Shown here one piece after another: positions 49,079-57,053 of a DNA stretch of 64,000 bases. The stretch is from Streptomyces gilvus (GTDB lineage: Bacteria; Actinomycetota; Actinomycetes; Streptomycetales; Streptomycetaceae), in contig NZ_JAKWBE010000001.1 of the NCBI RefSeq assembly GCF_022513565.1, forward strand, positions 434,001-498,000, in the 5' to 3' direction. Every line of letters begins with the position of its first letter. Within the stretch, counting starts at the first letter, position 1. The notes under the pieces are model-generated. The model did no database searches and was not told where the DNA came from. It saw nothing but the letters and a program-made list of their open reading frames with translations. The translations under genes were made by a program, and so were the position numbers.

Positions 49079-50413
49079 ATGGGCGACGGCGCGGCGATCG
49101 GCGAGGAGGAGCTGGCCGCCTTCCACCGCACGGTCGGCAGGCTGCGCGAGCTGCCCGTCGACGACCCGGTGCGGCTGCGTGCCGAGCAGGTCGCCGCGTC
49201 CTTCGCCCGCGACGGACGGCTGCGGCGCCGCAGGGCGCGTGGTGCCGAGACCTCCGCCGCCGACGCCGAGGCGATGGCGGCGACCGCGACCGGCGCCCGC
49301 GACCGGCGCGAGGACGCGCCCCTGGCCGTCCCCGGCGACGCCGGCCTCTTCCGCAAGCCCCGCAGCTGCTATGTCTGCAAATCACCCTATCGACAGGTCG
49401 ACGCCTTCTACCACCGCCTCTGCCCCCGCTGCGCCGCCGACAACACGGCCCGCCGGGGCCTGTCCACCGATCTGAGCGGCCGCCGCGCGCTGCTCACCGG
49501 CGGCCGGGTGAAGATCGGCTTCCAGCTGGCCCTGATGATGCTGCGCGACGGCGTGGAGCTGCTGGTCACGAGCCGCTTCCCGCACGACACCGTGCGCCGC
49601 TTCCGGGCCGAGCCGGGCAGCGGGAAGTGGCTCGACCGGCTGACCGTCCTCGCCGTCGACCTGCGCGACCCCCGTCAGGTACTGGGCCTGTGCGAGGAGT
49701 TGCGGCAGGAGGGCGAGCCGCTGGACATCCTCGTCAACAACGCCGCCCAGACGGTGCGGCGACCGCCCGAGGCGTACGCGCTGCTGGCCGGGGGCGAGTA
49801 CGACGCGCTGCCCGAGGGGGCCAGACGGGCGCCGGGCTTCACGCCGATGCGGGCGCTGACGAGCGGCGCCGCGTCGCTGCCGGCCGCCCTGCGCGAGGCC
49901 GACGAGGCGGGCCTGCTGCCCGACCCGTCCCCGGAGAACTCCTGGTCCGCCCGGCTCGGCGCGCTCGACCCCGCCGAGGTCCTGGAGACCCAGCTGGTCA
50001 ACGCGCTCGCCCCGGCACTGCTGTGCGACCGCCTGCTGCCGCTGCTGCTCGCCTCGCCGCACCCGCGCCGCTACGTCGTCAACGTGACAGCAGTCGAGGG
50101 CCGTTTCGCGGTCCGCAACAAGATGGCCGGCCACCCGCACACCAACATGGCCAAGGCCGCCCTCAACATGCTCACCCGCACCGGCGCGGCCGAACTCGCC
50201 GAGCAGGGCGTGCACATGTGCTCCGTCGACACCGGCTGGATCACCGACGAGAACCCGGCCCCGAAGAAGCGGCGCATGGCCGACGCCGGTTTCCGCACGC
50301 CGCTGGACGTCGTGGACGGGGCGGCGCGGGTGTACGACCCGATCGTGCGCGGCGAGGCGGGTGATCCCGTGTCGGGGGTGTTCCTGAAGGACTACCGGGA
50401 GGCGGAGTGGTGA
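49079..50413 (+). CDS. Atypical SDR with N-terminal zinc ribbon
   Basis: 444 residues. A helical N-terminus, a C-x2-C...C-x2-C zinc ribbon (C97, C100, C115, C118), then a Rossmann domain with TGGRVKIG (140-147) and VNNAA. At the usual catalytic YxxxK position it has T-N-M-A-K (HPHTNMAKAAL), so Tyr is replaced by Thr while Lys is kept. A family trait of such zinc-ribbon SDRs may be loss of normal oxidoreductase activity. Start ATG 49079, 28 bp after the last tRNA. The stop overlaps the leucine-rich-repeat gene by 4 bp. Confidence 0.85.
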   Translation: MGDGAAIGEEELAAFHRTVGRLRELPVDDPVRLRAEQVAASFARDGRLRRRRARGAETSAADAEAMAATATGARDRREDAPLAVPGDAGLFRKPRSCYVCKSPYRQVDAFYHRLCPRCAADNTARRGLSTDLSGRRALLTGGRVKIGFQLALMMLRDGVELLVTSRFPHDTVRRFRAEPGSGKWLDRLTVLAVDLRDPRQVLGLCEELRQEGEPLDILVNNAAQTVRRPPEAYALLAGGEYDALPEGARRAPGFTPMRALTSGAASLPAALREADEAGLLPDPSPENSWSARLGALDPAEVLETQLVNALAPALLCDRLLPLLLASPHPRRYVVNVTAVEGRFAVRNKMAGHPHTNMAKAALNMLTRTGAAELAEQGVHMCSVDTGWITDENPAPKKRRMADAGFRTPLDVVDGAARVYDPIVRGEAGDPVSGVFLKDYREAEW

Positions 50414-51627
50414 GCGGGGAACCCGAGGACTTCGGGGCGGAGGACGCGGGCGTGGATGCCGCCGGTTTCGCCGGAGTACCGTCCGTCGTGCCCCGCCCGG
50501 CCGCCGAACTGGCCCCGCTGCTCGACTGGTTGCGGGCCGGCCGCCCCGCCGGTGAACGGCTGGACTTCACCGCGGGTACGGCGCTGCCCGACGGGCGCCT
50601 CGACCTGTGCAAGCAGGGCCTGGGCGCCAAGGGCGCCGCCCTGGTCGCCGAGGCGCTCGCCCAGGGGCCTTCGCCGGTACGGCATCTGCTGCTCGGGACC
50701 GACGGTCTGGGCGACGCCGGGGCGGCCGCCGTGGCCGGTTCGGGGACCGGCGTCGAGACGCTCTACCTCGGCTGTAACGGGATCACCGAGGGCGGCGCCT
50801 GCCGGATCGCCGACCAGCTGCGGGCCTCGCCGCAGGTCGTCACCGGGGTCTGGCTCAAGCGCAATCCGCTGGGCGCCGGGGGCGGCCGGGCGGCGGCCGA
50901 ACTCATCGACGCCGCACGGTCCTTGCGCACCCTCGACCTCGTCCAGACCGGCCTGGACGCGACGGGCGCCGTCGTTCTGGCGGACGCCCTGCTGGCCGCG
51001 GCGGGCAACGGCCGCCGGATCGAGCGGCTCTTCGTCGGCGGCAACCCGCTGGGGGAGGCCGGAGCACGGCCGCTCGCCGAGCTGGTCAGGGCGGGCGCGA
51101 TCGACGAACTGTACGTGTCCGCCGCCCGGTTGGGCGACGGCGGGGCGGTGTGTCTCGCCGAGGCCCTGGAAGGGGCACCCCACGGACGGCTCACCCGGCT
51201 GTCCGTCGCGAGCAACGGCATCGGCCCGTCGGCGGCGGCCCGGCTGGTGACGGCGGCGACCGCCGCCGGAGTGCGGCTGCTCGACCTCGGCCGGGTGCGG
51301 GCGGCCGCGGTGCTCGGCGCGGCGGACAACCGCCTCGACCTCGCCGCCGCCCGGTCCGTCGCCGACGCCCTCGCGGACACCCCCGGCCATCGGCTGACCC
51401 ATCTGGTCCTCAGCCACACCGGCCTGCGCAGCCGCGAGGCCCACCGCCTCCTGTACACCGCCCCGCGCGCCACCACGGCCACCCGTTTCGTCCTGGGCCG
51501 GGGCATCGCGGCCAGCGTCAAGCGCCGGCTGGACGCCCTCAGCGCCCATGTCCCGCCGCCGTCGGTCCCGGTGGACGTGGCGGCCGTACGCAGCGTGCAC
51601 CGCACCCGGCCGCCGGCCCGCGGCTGA
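50410..51627 (+). CDS. Leucine-rich repeat (ribonuclease-inhibitor-like) protein
   Basis: 405 residues. A short N-terminal segment, then tandem LRR units with the pattern VRHLLLGTDGLGDAGAAA, VETLYLGCNGITEGGACR, VTGVWLKRNPLGAGG, LRTLDLVQTGLDATGA and so on (about 95-330), typical of RNI-like LRR (L-x-x-L-x-L-x-x-N-x-[IL]-x-x-x-G). Such solenoids bind other proteins. Translationally coupled to the zinc-ribbon SDR (GTGA overlap), so they likely form a complex. GTG 50407 is an equally possible start (two GTGs in a row). Confidence 0.85.
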   Translation: MSGEPEDFGAEDAGVDAAGFAGVPSVVPRPAAELAPLLDWLRAGRPAGERLDFTAGTALPDGRLDLCKQGLGAKGAALVAEALAQGPSPVRHLLLGTDGLGDAGAAAVAGSGTGVETLYLGCNGITEGGACRIADQLRASPQVVTGVWLKRNPLGAGGGRAAAELIDAARSLRTLDLVQTGLDATGAVVLADALLAAAGNGRRIERLFVGGNPLGEAGARPLAELVRAGAIDELYVSAARLGDGGAVCLAEALEGAPHGRLTRLSVASNGIGPSAAARLVTAATAAGVRLLDLGRVRAAAVLGAADNRLDLAAARSVADALADTPGHRLTHLVLSHTGLRSREAHRLLYTAPRATTATRFVLGRGIAASVKRRLDALSAHVPPPSVPVDVAAVRSVHRTRPPARG

Positions 51628-51669
51628 CGGCGTCACCGCCGCGCGGGCAGGAGGGAGATCCGGCTGTCG

Positions 51670-52644
51670 TCAGGCTCCCGCCCGTGCCGCCATCCGCGCC
51701 TTGCGCGCCGCGAGCCGCTCGTCGAACTTCGCGGCCTCCGAGTCGAGCCCGCCCATGAACATGCCGAGTTCCTCCTGCGCCTGCCGGCCCTCGCCGTCGA
51801 GGCCGTCGATGTCCAGGACCTTCAGGAAGCGCAGGACCGGCTGCAGGACGTCGTCGTGGTGGATGCGCAGGTTGTAGACCTCGCCGATCGCCATCTGCGC
51901 CGCCGCCCGCTCGAAACCGGGGATGCCGTGGCCGGGCATGCGGAAGTTGACGACGACGTCCCGGACGGCCTGCATGGTCAGGTCGGGGGCGAGCTCGAAC
52001 GCGGCCTTCAGAAGGTTGCGGTAGAAGACCATGTGCAGGTTCTCGTCGGTCGCGATACGAGCCAGCATCCGGTCGCAGACCGGGTCGCCCGACTGGTGGC
52101 CGGTGTTGCGGTGCGAGATGCGGGTCGCGAGCTCCTGGAAGGCGACGTAGGCCACCGAGTGCAGCATCGAGTGGCGGTTGTCCGACTCGAAGCCCTCGCT
52201 CATGTGGGCCATGCGGAACTGCTCGAGCTTGTCCGGGTCCACCGCGCGGGAGGCGAGCAGGTAGTCCCGCATCACGATGCCGTGCCGGCCCTCCTCGGCG
52301 GTCCAGCGGTGCACCCAGGTGCCCCAGGCGCCGTCGCGGCCGAAGAGCGAGGCGATCTCGTGGTGGTAGCTGGGCAGGTTGTCCTCGGTGAGGAGGTTCA
52401 CCACGAGCGCGATACGGCCGATCTCGGTGACCTTCGACTGCTCCTTGTCCCACGCCTCCCCGTCCTCGAACAGGCCGGGGAAGTTGCGGGCGTCCGACCA
52501 CGGCACGTACTCGTGCGGCATCCAGTCCTTGGCGACCTTCAGATGCCGGTTGAGTTCCTGCTCGACCACTTCCTCGAGGGCGTACAGCAGCCGGGCGTCG
52601 GTCCAGACGGCAGGGCTGCCGAGGTGCGGGGAAGTGATCGTCAC
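51670..52644 (-). CDS. Acyl-ACP desaturase (ferritin-like di-iron)
   Basis: 324 residues. Di-iron ligands in EEGRH (117-121) and DENLH (200-204), plus TEDNLPSYHHE earlier, exactly the soluble stearoyl-ACP-desaturase pattern (mycobacterial DesA1/2 relatives). It introduces double bonds into acyl-ACP, tuning membrane fluidity. The start is GTG 52644; an open frame extends to 52692 but lacks family similarity. A multi-half-site operator lies at 52696-52745, just upstream. Confidence 0.93.
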   Translation of the reverse strand: MTITSPHLGSPAVWTDARLLYALEEVVEQELNRHLKVAKDWMPHEYVPWSDARNFPGLFEDGEAWDKEQSKVTEIGRIALVVNLLTEDNLPSYHHEIASLFGRDGAWGTWVHRWTAEEGRHGIVMRDYLLASRAVDPDKLEQFRMAHMSEGFESDNRHSMLHSVAYVAFQELATRISHRNTGHQSGDPVCDRMLARIATDENLHMVFYRNLLKAAFELAPDLTMQAVRDVVVNFRMPGHGIPGFERAAAQMAIGEVYNLRIHHDDVLQPVLRFLKVLDIDGLDGEGRQAQEELGMFMGGLDSEAAKFDERLAARKARMAARAGA

Positions 52645-52695
52645 GGGGACTCCAGGGGACGGGCGACACGGGGAACGACCGGCGAGCGGCACCGG

Positions 52696-52745
52696 AACCT
52701 ACGGAATCGTAGGCTACGAATCCGTAGGTTACGATTCCGTAGGTT
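52696..52745. promoter_or_regulatory. Operator with inverted and direct half-sites upstream of the desaturase
   Basis: A perfect 16-bp inverted pair AACCTACGGAATCGTA (52696-52711) and TACGATTCCGTAGGTT (52730-52745), with an inner TACGAATCCGTAGGTT-like half-site at about 52715-52730. Four CCTACG/CGTAGG half-sites in 50 bp fit a TetR-family lipid regulator, as known for desaturase genes; the regulator is not in this window. Confidence 0.65.
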
Positions 52746-52866
52746 AAGTGCGCTGTAAAGATCGCTGATCAGGCCCCTGCCAACGGTGTCCGGGGGTGTC
52801 CCGCAGTGTTCAGGGCAGCCCCAGGACCCGCAGGTCCCGGGGCCGAAGGGGTAAGTCGTCCACCCG

Positions 52867-53643
52867 TCAGGCGTACAGCTCCCTGAGCCGCACCGAGAGG
52901 CATGTCACACAGCCCTCGAGCTTCTCGAACTCGCTGATGTCGACCAGGACGGGCTCGAAGCCGAGGTCGGCCAGCAGCTCGGCCGTCTTCGGCGCGCTCG
53001 CGGCCATCAGCAGCTCGCCGCCGCCGAGCAGCACCACATGGGAGCCGGCCTCCTCGGGCACCGACAGGAAGCGCGGGAACAGCGAGGGCCGGTCCACCTT
53101 CGGGATGTGCCCGATGACGGTCCCGTCCGGCAGCGCGGTGACCGCCGACTTCAGGTGCAGCACCCTGCTCACCGGTACGGCGACGACCTGGGCGCCGAGC
53201 GGTTCGAAGGCGGCGCGCAGCTGCTGCACCCCGGCCGCGTTGGTACGTCCGCCCCGGCCGACGTAGATCGTGTCGCCGATCTTCAGCACGTCACCGCCGT
53301 CGAGGGTGCCCGGGTCCCAGATCCAGTTCACCGAGCAGCCGAGGCGGGCCACGGCCTCCTCGACCCCCATCGTCTCCTCGCGCCGCGACTCGGCGCCGGG
53401 CCGGGTGATCAGCGCCACGTTCTTGTACATGACGACCGTGTCCTCGACGAACACCGAGTCGGGACAGTCGTCGGCCGGGTCCACCTCGACCGTCTCCCAG
53501 CCGTGTGCCCGCAGCGTCTCGACGTAGCCCTCCCACTGTTCCACCGCGAGGTCCGCGTCGACCTTCTCCCGCTCGATGTGCGTCACCAGACCTTCGGCGA
53601 GGCGCGGGCTGGGGCGGCGGACGAGGGCCTTCTTGCTGGGCAC
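52867..53643 (-). CDS. Dimethylargininase (NG,NG-dimethylarginine dimethylaminohydrolase)
   Basis: 258 residues, guanidino-modifying superfamily. FVEDT (65-69), GGDVL with substrate-binding Asp (116-120), catalytic His163 in VLHLKSA, and C-terminal nucleophile Cys (GCVTCLS; C248 most likely). It hydrolyses methylated arginines to citrulline and methylamines; arginine-deiminase-like relatives exist, but the motif set fits dimethylargininase. Start GTG 53643 behind GGAG. Confidence 0.92.
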   Translation of the reverse strand: MPSKKALVRRPSPRLAEGLVTHIEREKVDADLAVEQWEGYVETLRAHGWETVEVDPADDCPDSVFVEDTVVMYKNVALITRPGAESRREETMGVEEAVARLGCSVNWIWDPGTLDGGDVLKIGDTIYVGRGGRTNAAGVQQLRAAFEPLGAQVVAVPVSRVLHLKSAVTALPDGTVIGHIPKVDRPSLFPRFLSVPEEAGSHVVLLGGGELLMAASAPKTAELLADLGFEPVLVDISEFEKLEGCVTCLSVRLRELYA

Positions 53644-53741
53644 GACGGGACTCCGTATCGGCGGGACAGTGGACCGGGCCCCGTCACGGGGCCCGGTCCG
53701 CCATCATGCAGGGCGGATCCGCGCAGGCAAAACCCCCGTGG

Positions 53742-55382
53742 TCAGGCCGTACCCCTGTCGAGACCGGGCAAGCCCACCTCCTCCGGTGTCGTCTCCCGCA
53801 GCTCGCCGTCGAGCAGCAGCCACCTGGTGATTCCGATGGACTCCAGGAACGGCAGGTCGTGGCTGGCCACGATCAGCGCCCCCTCGTACGACTCCAGGGC
53901 CGTGGTCAGCTGCCGGACGCTCGCCATGTCGAGGTTGTTCGTCGGCTCGTCGAGCATCAGCAACTGCGGGGCCGGCTCGGCCAGCATCAGCGCCGCCAGG
54001 GCCGCCCGGAACCGCTCGCCGCCGGACAGCGTCGCCGCCCTCTGGTCGGCCCGGGCGCCCCGGAACAGGAAGCGGGCGAGACGCGCCCGCACCCGGTTGT
54101 TGGTGGCGCCCGGCGCGAACCGGGCCACGTTCTCGGCGACCGTCAGCTCGTCGTCGAGCACGTCGAGACGCTGCGGCAGGAAGCGGAGCGGCACGTGCGC
54201 GTGCGCCTCGCCCGACACCGGCTCCAGCTCACCGGCGATCGTGCGCAGCAGCGTCGTCTTGCCCGCGCCGTTGCGCCCGATGAGCCCGACCCGCTCCGGC
54301 CCGCGCAGATCCAGCCCGCCCGCCACGCGCGCACCGTACGCGAGCTCCAGGTCCAGCAGGGTGAGCACGGTACGGCCCGGCGGGACGGCCGTGTACGGCA
54401 GGTCGACGCGGATCTCGTCGTCGTCCCGTACGGCCTCCGCCGCCTCGTCGAGCCGTTCCCTCGCCTCGCTGAGCCGCTCCTCGTGCATGATGCGGTGCTT
54501 GCCCGCGGACTCCTGGGCCGCCCGCTTGCGCGCCCCCATGACGATCTTCGGCTCGCGCTTCTGGTCCCACATCTTCTGTCCGTACCGCTTGCGGCGGGCC
54601 AGTTTGACCTGGGCGTCGGCCAGTTCGCGTTTCTGCTTGCGGAAGTCGGCCTCGGCGACGCGCACCATCCGCTCGGCCGCCTCCTGTTCGATCGCCAGCG
54701 CATCCTCGTAGGCGGAGAAGTTGCCGCCGTACCAGGTGACCTCCCCGGAGCGCAGATCGGCGATCTGGTCGACGAGGTCGAGGAGTTCACGGTCGTGGCT
54801 GACCACCACCATGACCCCCGGCCAGGCGGACACGGCCGCGTACAGCCGGCGCCGCGCGTACAGGTCGAGGTTGTTGGTCGGCTCGTCCAGCAGCAGCACG
54901 TCCGGGCGGCGCAGCAGCAGGGCCGCCAGCCGCAGCAGCACCGACTCGCCGCCGGAGACCTCGCCGATGGTGCGGTCCAACTGGATGTGCCCGAGCCCGA
55001 GTTCGCCCAGGGTGGCGAGCGCGCGCTCCTCCACGTCCCAGTCGTCGCCGACGGTCTCGAAGTGCTCCTCGGCCACGTCACCCGCCTCGATGGCGTGCAG
55101 CGCGGCCCGCTGCGCGGCGATGCCGAGCGTCTCGTCGACCCGCAGCCGGGTGTCGAGCGTGACGTTCTGCGGGAGGTGGCCGACCTCGCCGGCGACGCGC
55201 ACGAGGCCGTCGGCCGGGGTGAGTTCACCGGCGATCAGCTTCAACAGGGTCGATTTACCCGACCCGTTGACGCCAACAAGGCCGGTCCGCCCGGGGCCGA
55301 AGGAGACGTCCAGTCCCTCGAAGACGGGGCTGCCGTCGGACCAGGCGAAGAAGAGGGACGTGACAGTGATGGATGGAGACAT
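53742..55382 (-). CDS. ABC-F family ATPase
   Basis: 546 residues, two ABC domains without membrane segments: Walker A GVNGSGKST (37-45) and GRNGAGKTT (second domain), signatures VSGGES and LSGGERF, Walker B LLLDEPTNNLD and LMLDEPTNNLD, joined by a long charged linker (KQKRELADAQVKLARRKRYG). ABC-F proteins bind the ribosomal E site; many confer resistance to ribosome-targeting antibiotics. Transcribed from a consensus promoter about 230 nt upstream with a leader that looks like an attenuator. Start ATG 55382. Confidence 0.95.
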   Translation of the reverse strand: MSPSITVTSLFFAWSDGSPVFEGLDVSFGPGRTGLVGVNGSGKSTLLKLIAGELTPADGLVRVAGEVGHLPQNVTLDTRLRVDETLGIAAQRAALHAIEAGDVAEEHFETVGDDWDVEERALATLGELGLGHIQLDRTIGEVSGGESVLLRLAALLLRRPDVLLLDEPTNNLDLYARRRLYAAVSAWPGVMVVVSHDRELLDLVDQIADLRSGEVTWYGGNFSAYEDALAIEQEAAERMVRVAEADFRKQKRELADAQVKLARRKRYGQKMWDQKREPKIVMGARKRAAQESAGKHRIMHEERLSEARERLDEAAEAVRDDDEIRVDLPYTAVPPGRTVLTLLDLELAYGARVAGGLDLRGPERVGLIGRNGAGKTTLLRTIAGELEPVSGEAHAHVPLRFLPQRLDVLDDELTVAENVARFAPGATNNRVRARLARFLFRGARADQRAATLSGGERFRAALAALMLAEPAPQLLMLDEPTNNLDMASVRQLTTALESYEGALIVASHDLPFLESIGITRWLLLDGELRETTPEEVGLPGLDRGTA

Positions 55383-55495
55383 ACGGGGCCTCGCGGTTGC
55401 TCGATGCGGTCAGGGGCAAACGCGTGTCGAGACACCGGCGACCACGGAGGGCCGGAAGAGCCCTGAAAGGGAGGGGGCATGAAAAAGGCCCTGCT

Positions 55496-55539
55496 CCGTC
55501 GGGGACGGCTCACCTGCCGAGGTCGCACACGGCACACAC
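55496..55539 (-). promoter_or_regulatory. Candidate leader peptide and attenuator of the ABC-F gene
   Basis: A mini-frame GTG-to-TGA (55539-55510) encodes MCAVCDLGR. Its stop overlaps the base of a hairpin CCGTC-CCC-GACGG (55508-55496), followed about 9 nt later by TTTTT (55486-55482). A ribosome stalled on the mini-frame could block the hairpin and allow read-through, the logic of antibiotic-inducible ABC-F genes. There is no strong ribosome site before the GTG, so confidence is modest. Confidence 0.35.
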
Positions 55540-55618
55540 CAGTGGTGGGTGACACGGTGTCTCAGGACCTCAGAGGAGCAACGTCCTTCTCCGATCGACG
55601 GCAACAGAACCGTCGTAC

Positions 55619-55647
55619 ACCGTAGGAGCGCCGCAGAGCGCTGTCAA
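55619..55647 (-). promoter_or_regulatory. Consensus promoter for the ABC-F gene
   Basis: On the minus strand TTGACA (55647-55642), exactly 17 bp, then TACGGT (55624-55619). This is a near-consensus promoter for the principal sigma factor, predicting a transcript start near 55611 and a leader of about 230 nt. The rest of the 321-bp divergent gap (55383-55703) contains this leader and, on the plus strand, the AAGGAG site of the GPP34 gene. Confidence 0.8.
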
Positions 55648-55703
55648 CGAATTAACGTGACCCCCGGATCGCACCGCCGATCGCACCGCACCAAGGAGAC
55701 CTC

Positions 55704-56342
55704 GTGCCGCACGCTTCGCTCTCGCTCCCGGCCCGGCTGTGCCTGCTGGCCTGGGACTCCACGCCCGAGGCGATGGACACCGCCCGTCTGGTGCGGGCCG
55801 GGGCCCTCACCGAACTGGCCCGGCGGGGCCTGCTCACCGACGAGGACGGCATCGCCACCCCGGCCGACATGGACACCCTCACGGCGGACGCGGTCCTCGA
55901 CGGTCTCCTGGAACTCGTCCGCGAGTCCCGGCCGCACCCGTGGCGGACCTGGGTGACGCTGCACGCGCGCGTGACGTCCGACGCGGTGCGCGAGCAGCTG
56001 ACCGCCGACGGCTGTCTGCGGGCGGAGCGGAAACGGGTCCTGGGAGTCTTCCCCAGCGTGGACCACGTACTCGAACGCACCGACGTCGTGGAGGCGCTGC
56101 GGGAGGAGGCTCGGAGGCTCCTGGAGCAGCCCCCGCCGGTCCCGGAGGTCGCGGAGGTCCCGGAGGTCTCGGAGGAGGAGGCGGCCGCCGTGGCCCTGGC
56201 GGTCGCGGCCGGACTGCCCGCGCTGGTGCCGGACGGAGACCGCGAGCGTCACAAGGACCGGGTCGAGGAGCTGATCGCGCGAACCGGGGTGAGCGGGATC
56301 CTGAGCGAGCTGTGCTCGGCCCTCGCGACAGTGCCCCATTGA
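55704..56342 (+). CDS. GPP34 (GOLPH3-like) family protein
   Basis: 212 residues. GPP34 opening SLPARLCLLAWDSTPEAMDT, then LVRAGALTELARRGLLTDED and helical repeats; an EVAEVPEVSEEE acidic repeat and a late helical ALAVAAGLPALVPDGD, as in the family. Eukaryotic GOLPH3 binds phosphoinositides; actinobacterial members are of unknown role, often multiple per genome. Start GTG 55704 behind AAGGAG. Confidence 0.9.
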   Translation: MPHASLSLPARLCLLAWDSTPEAMDTARLVRAGALTELARRGLLTDEDGIATPADMDTLTADAVLDGLLELVRESRPHPWRTWVTLHARVTSDAVREQLTADGCLRAERKRVLGVFPSVDHVLERTDVVEALREEARRLLEQPPPVPEVAEVPEVSEEEAAAVALAVAAGLPALVPDGDRERHKDRVEELIARTGVSGILSELCSALATVPH

Positions 56343-56382
56343 TGTCGGATTCCCGCCGGCCTCCGCCGTACCTACGGCGAGC

Positions 56383-56411
56383 TCAACACCCTGCTGGGCG
56401 GGGCGTGTTGA
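56383..56411. terminator. Hairpin between GPP34 and ssgD-like genes
   Basis: TCAACAC...GTGTTGA arms (56383-56389 and 56405-56411) flanking a G/C-rich 15-nt centre, between convergent stops at 56342 and 56416. Confidence 0.5.
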
Positions 56412-56415
56412 ACGC

Positions 56416-56829
56416 TCACGCGTCCCGCATCAGCTCCGCCAGGCCGTGGTCCAGGTCCAGCTGCAGGTGCTCCAGGCCGACGGGCACCAGCTCGTTCGCC
56501 GCGCCGAGGAAGCGCCGTACCTCCTCCGAGCGCACATGCACCACGGCCGTGCCCTCGGGGGCGTGGAACTCCAGGACGGTGCGGTCGTACCCGTACGGCC
56601 GCACCCGCACGTCGCCGTGCCCCTCCGGCTCCTCCAGGCCGGCCGACAGCAGTTCGCGCGAGAAGGTCCAGCAGACCTCCACACCCTCCAGCGTGGCAGG
56701 CGCCGGGAAGGTCATTCTGACCGCGAACGGGTCGCGGCGGTCGTAGTGCAGGGTGGCCGGGATGCTCGGCATACGCGGCGCGGCGGCCACGAGGCGGGCC
56801 TCGACGGGCTGCTCGATGACGGTGGACAA
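56416..56829 (-). CDS. ssgD: SsgA-like sporulation/cell division protein
   Basis: 137 residues of the SALP family: EARLVAAAPRMPSIPATLHY, DPFAVRMTF, VEVCWTFSRELLSAGL, GDVRVRPYGYDRTVLEFHAP and a C-terminal LVPVGLEHLQLDLDHGLAEL. SALPs coordinate septation, peptidoglycan and sporulation in streptomycetes. The TTG at 56829 is the likely start (GGGAG 7 nt upstream); the family begins with this VIEQPVEARLV segment. Symbol tentative, from remembered gene order. Confidence 0.88.
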   Translation of the reverse strand: MSTVIEQPVEARLVAAAPRMPSIPATLHYDRRDPFAVRMTFPAPATLEGVEVCWTFSRELLSAGLEEPEGHGDVRVRPYGYDRTVLEFHAPEGTAVVHVRSEEVRRFLGAANELVPVGLEHLQLDLDHGLAELMRDA

Positions 56830-57053
56830 CGCCTTGCTCCCTTGCTGCGGCTGGACGGGCCTGGCGGACGGATCGGTCCGGGCACTACTGGAGACGCCGG
56901 AACCGGCCGATCCGTGCACATGAATGCCGAGTGACCTCCGTCACCGCGTTCATTCACAGAAGTGACGAGTCCCACCTCCCGTGCCCCGGTGGGCACTTGT
57001 GGCCCGCACGGCCCTCTGGACGCCGTCCGGGCGGTCGGCTAGCTTCGCCCGCC

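Noticed and set aside
48713..49126. Small overlapping frames across the tRNA array on both strands
   Set aside because: They follow the T-arm repeats (repeated RFE/RIR-like peptides) and are translations of tRNA genes.
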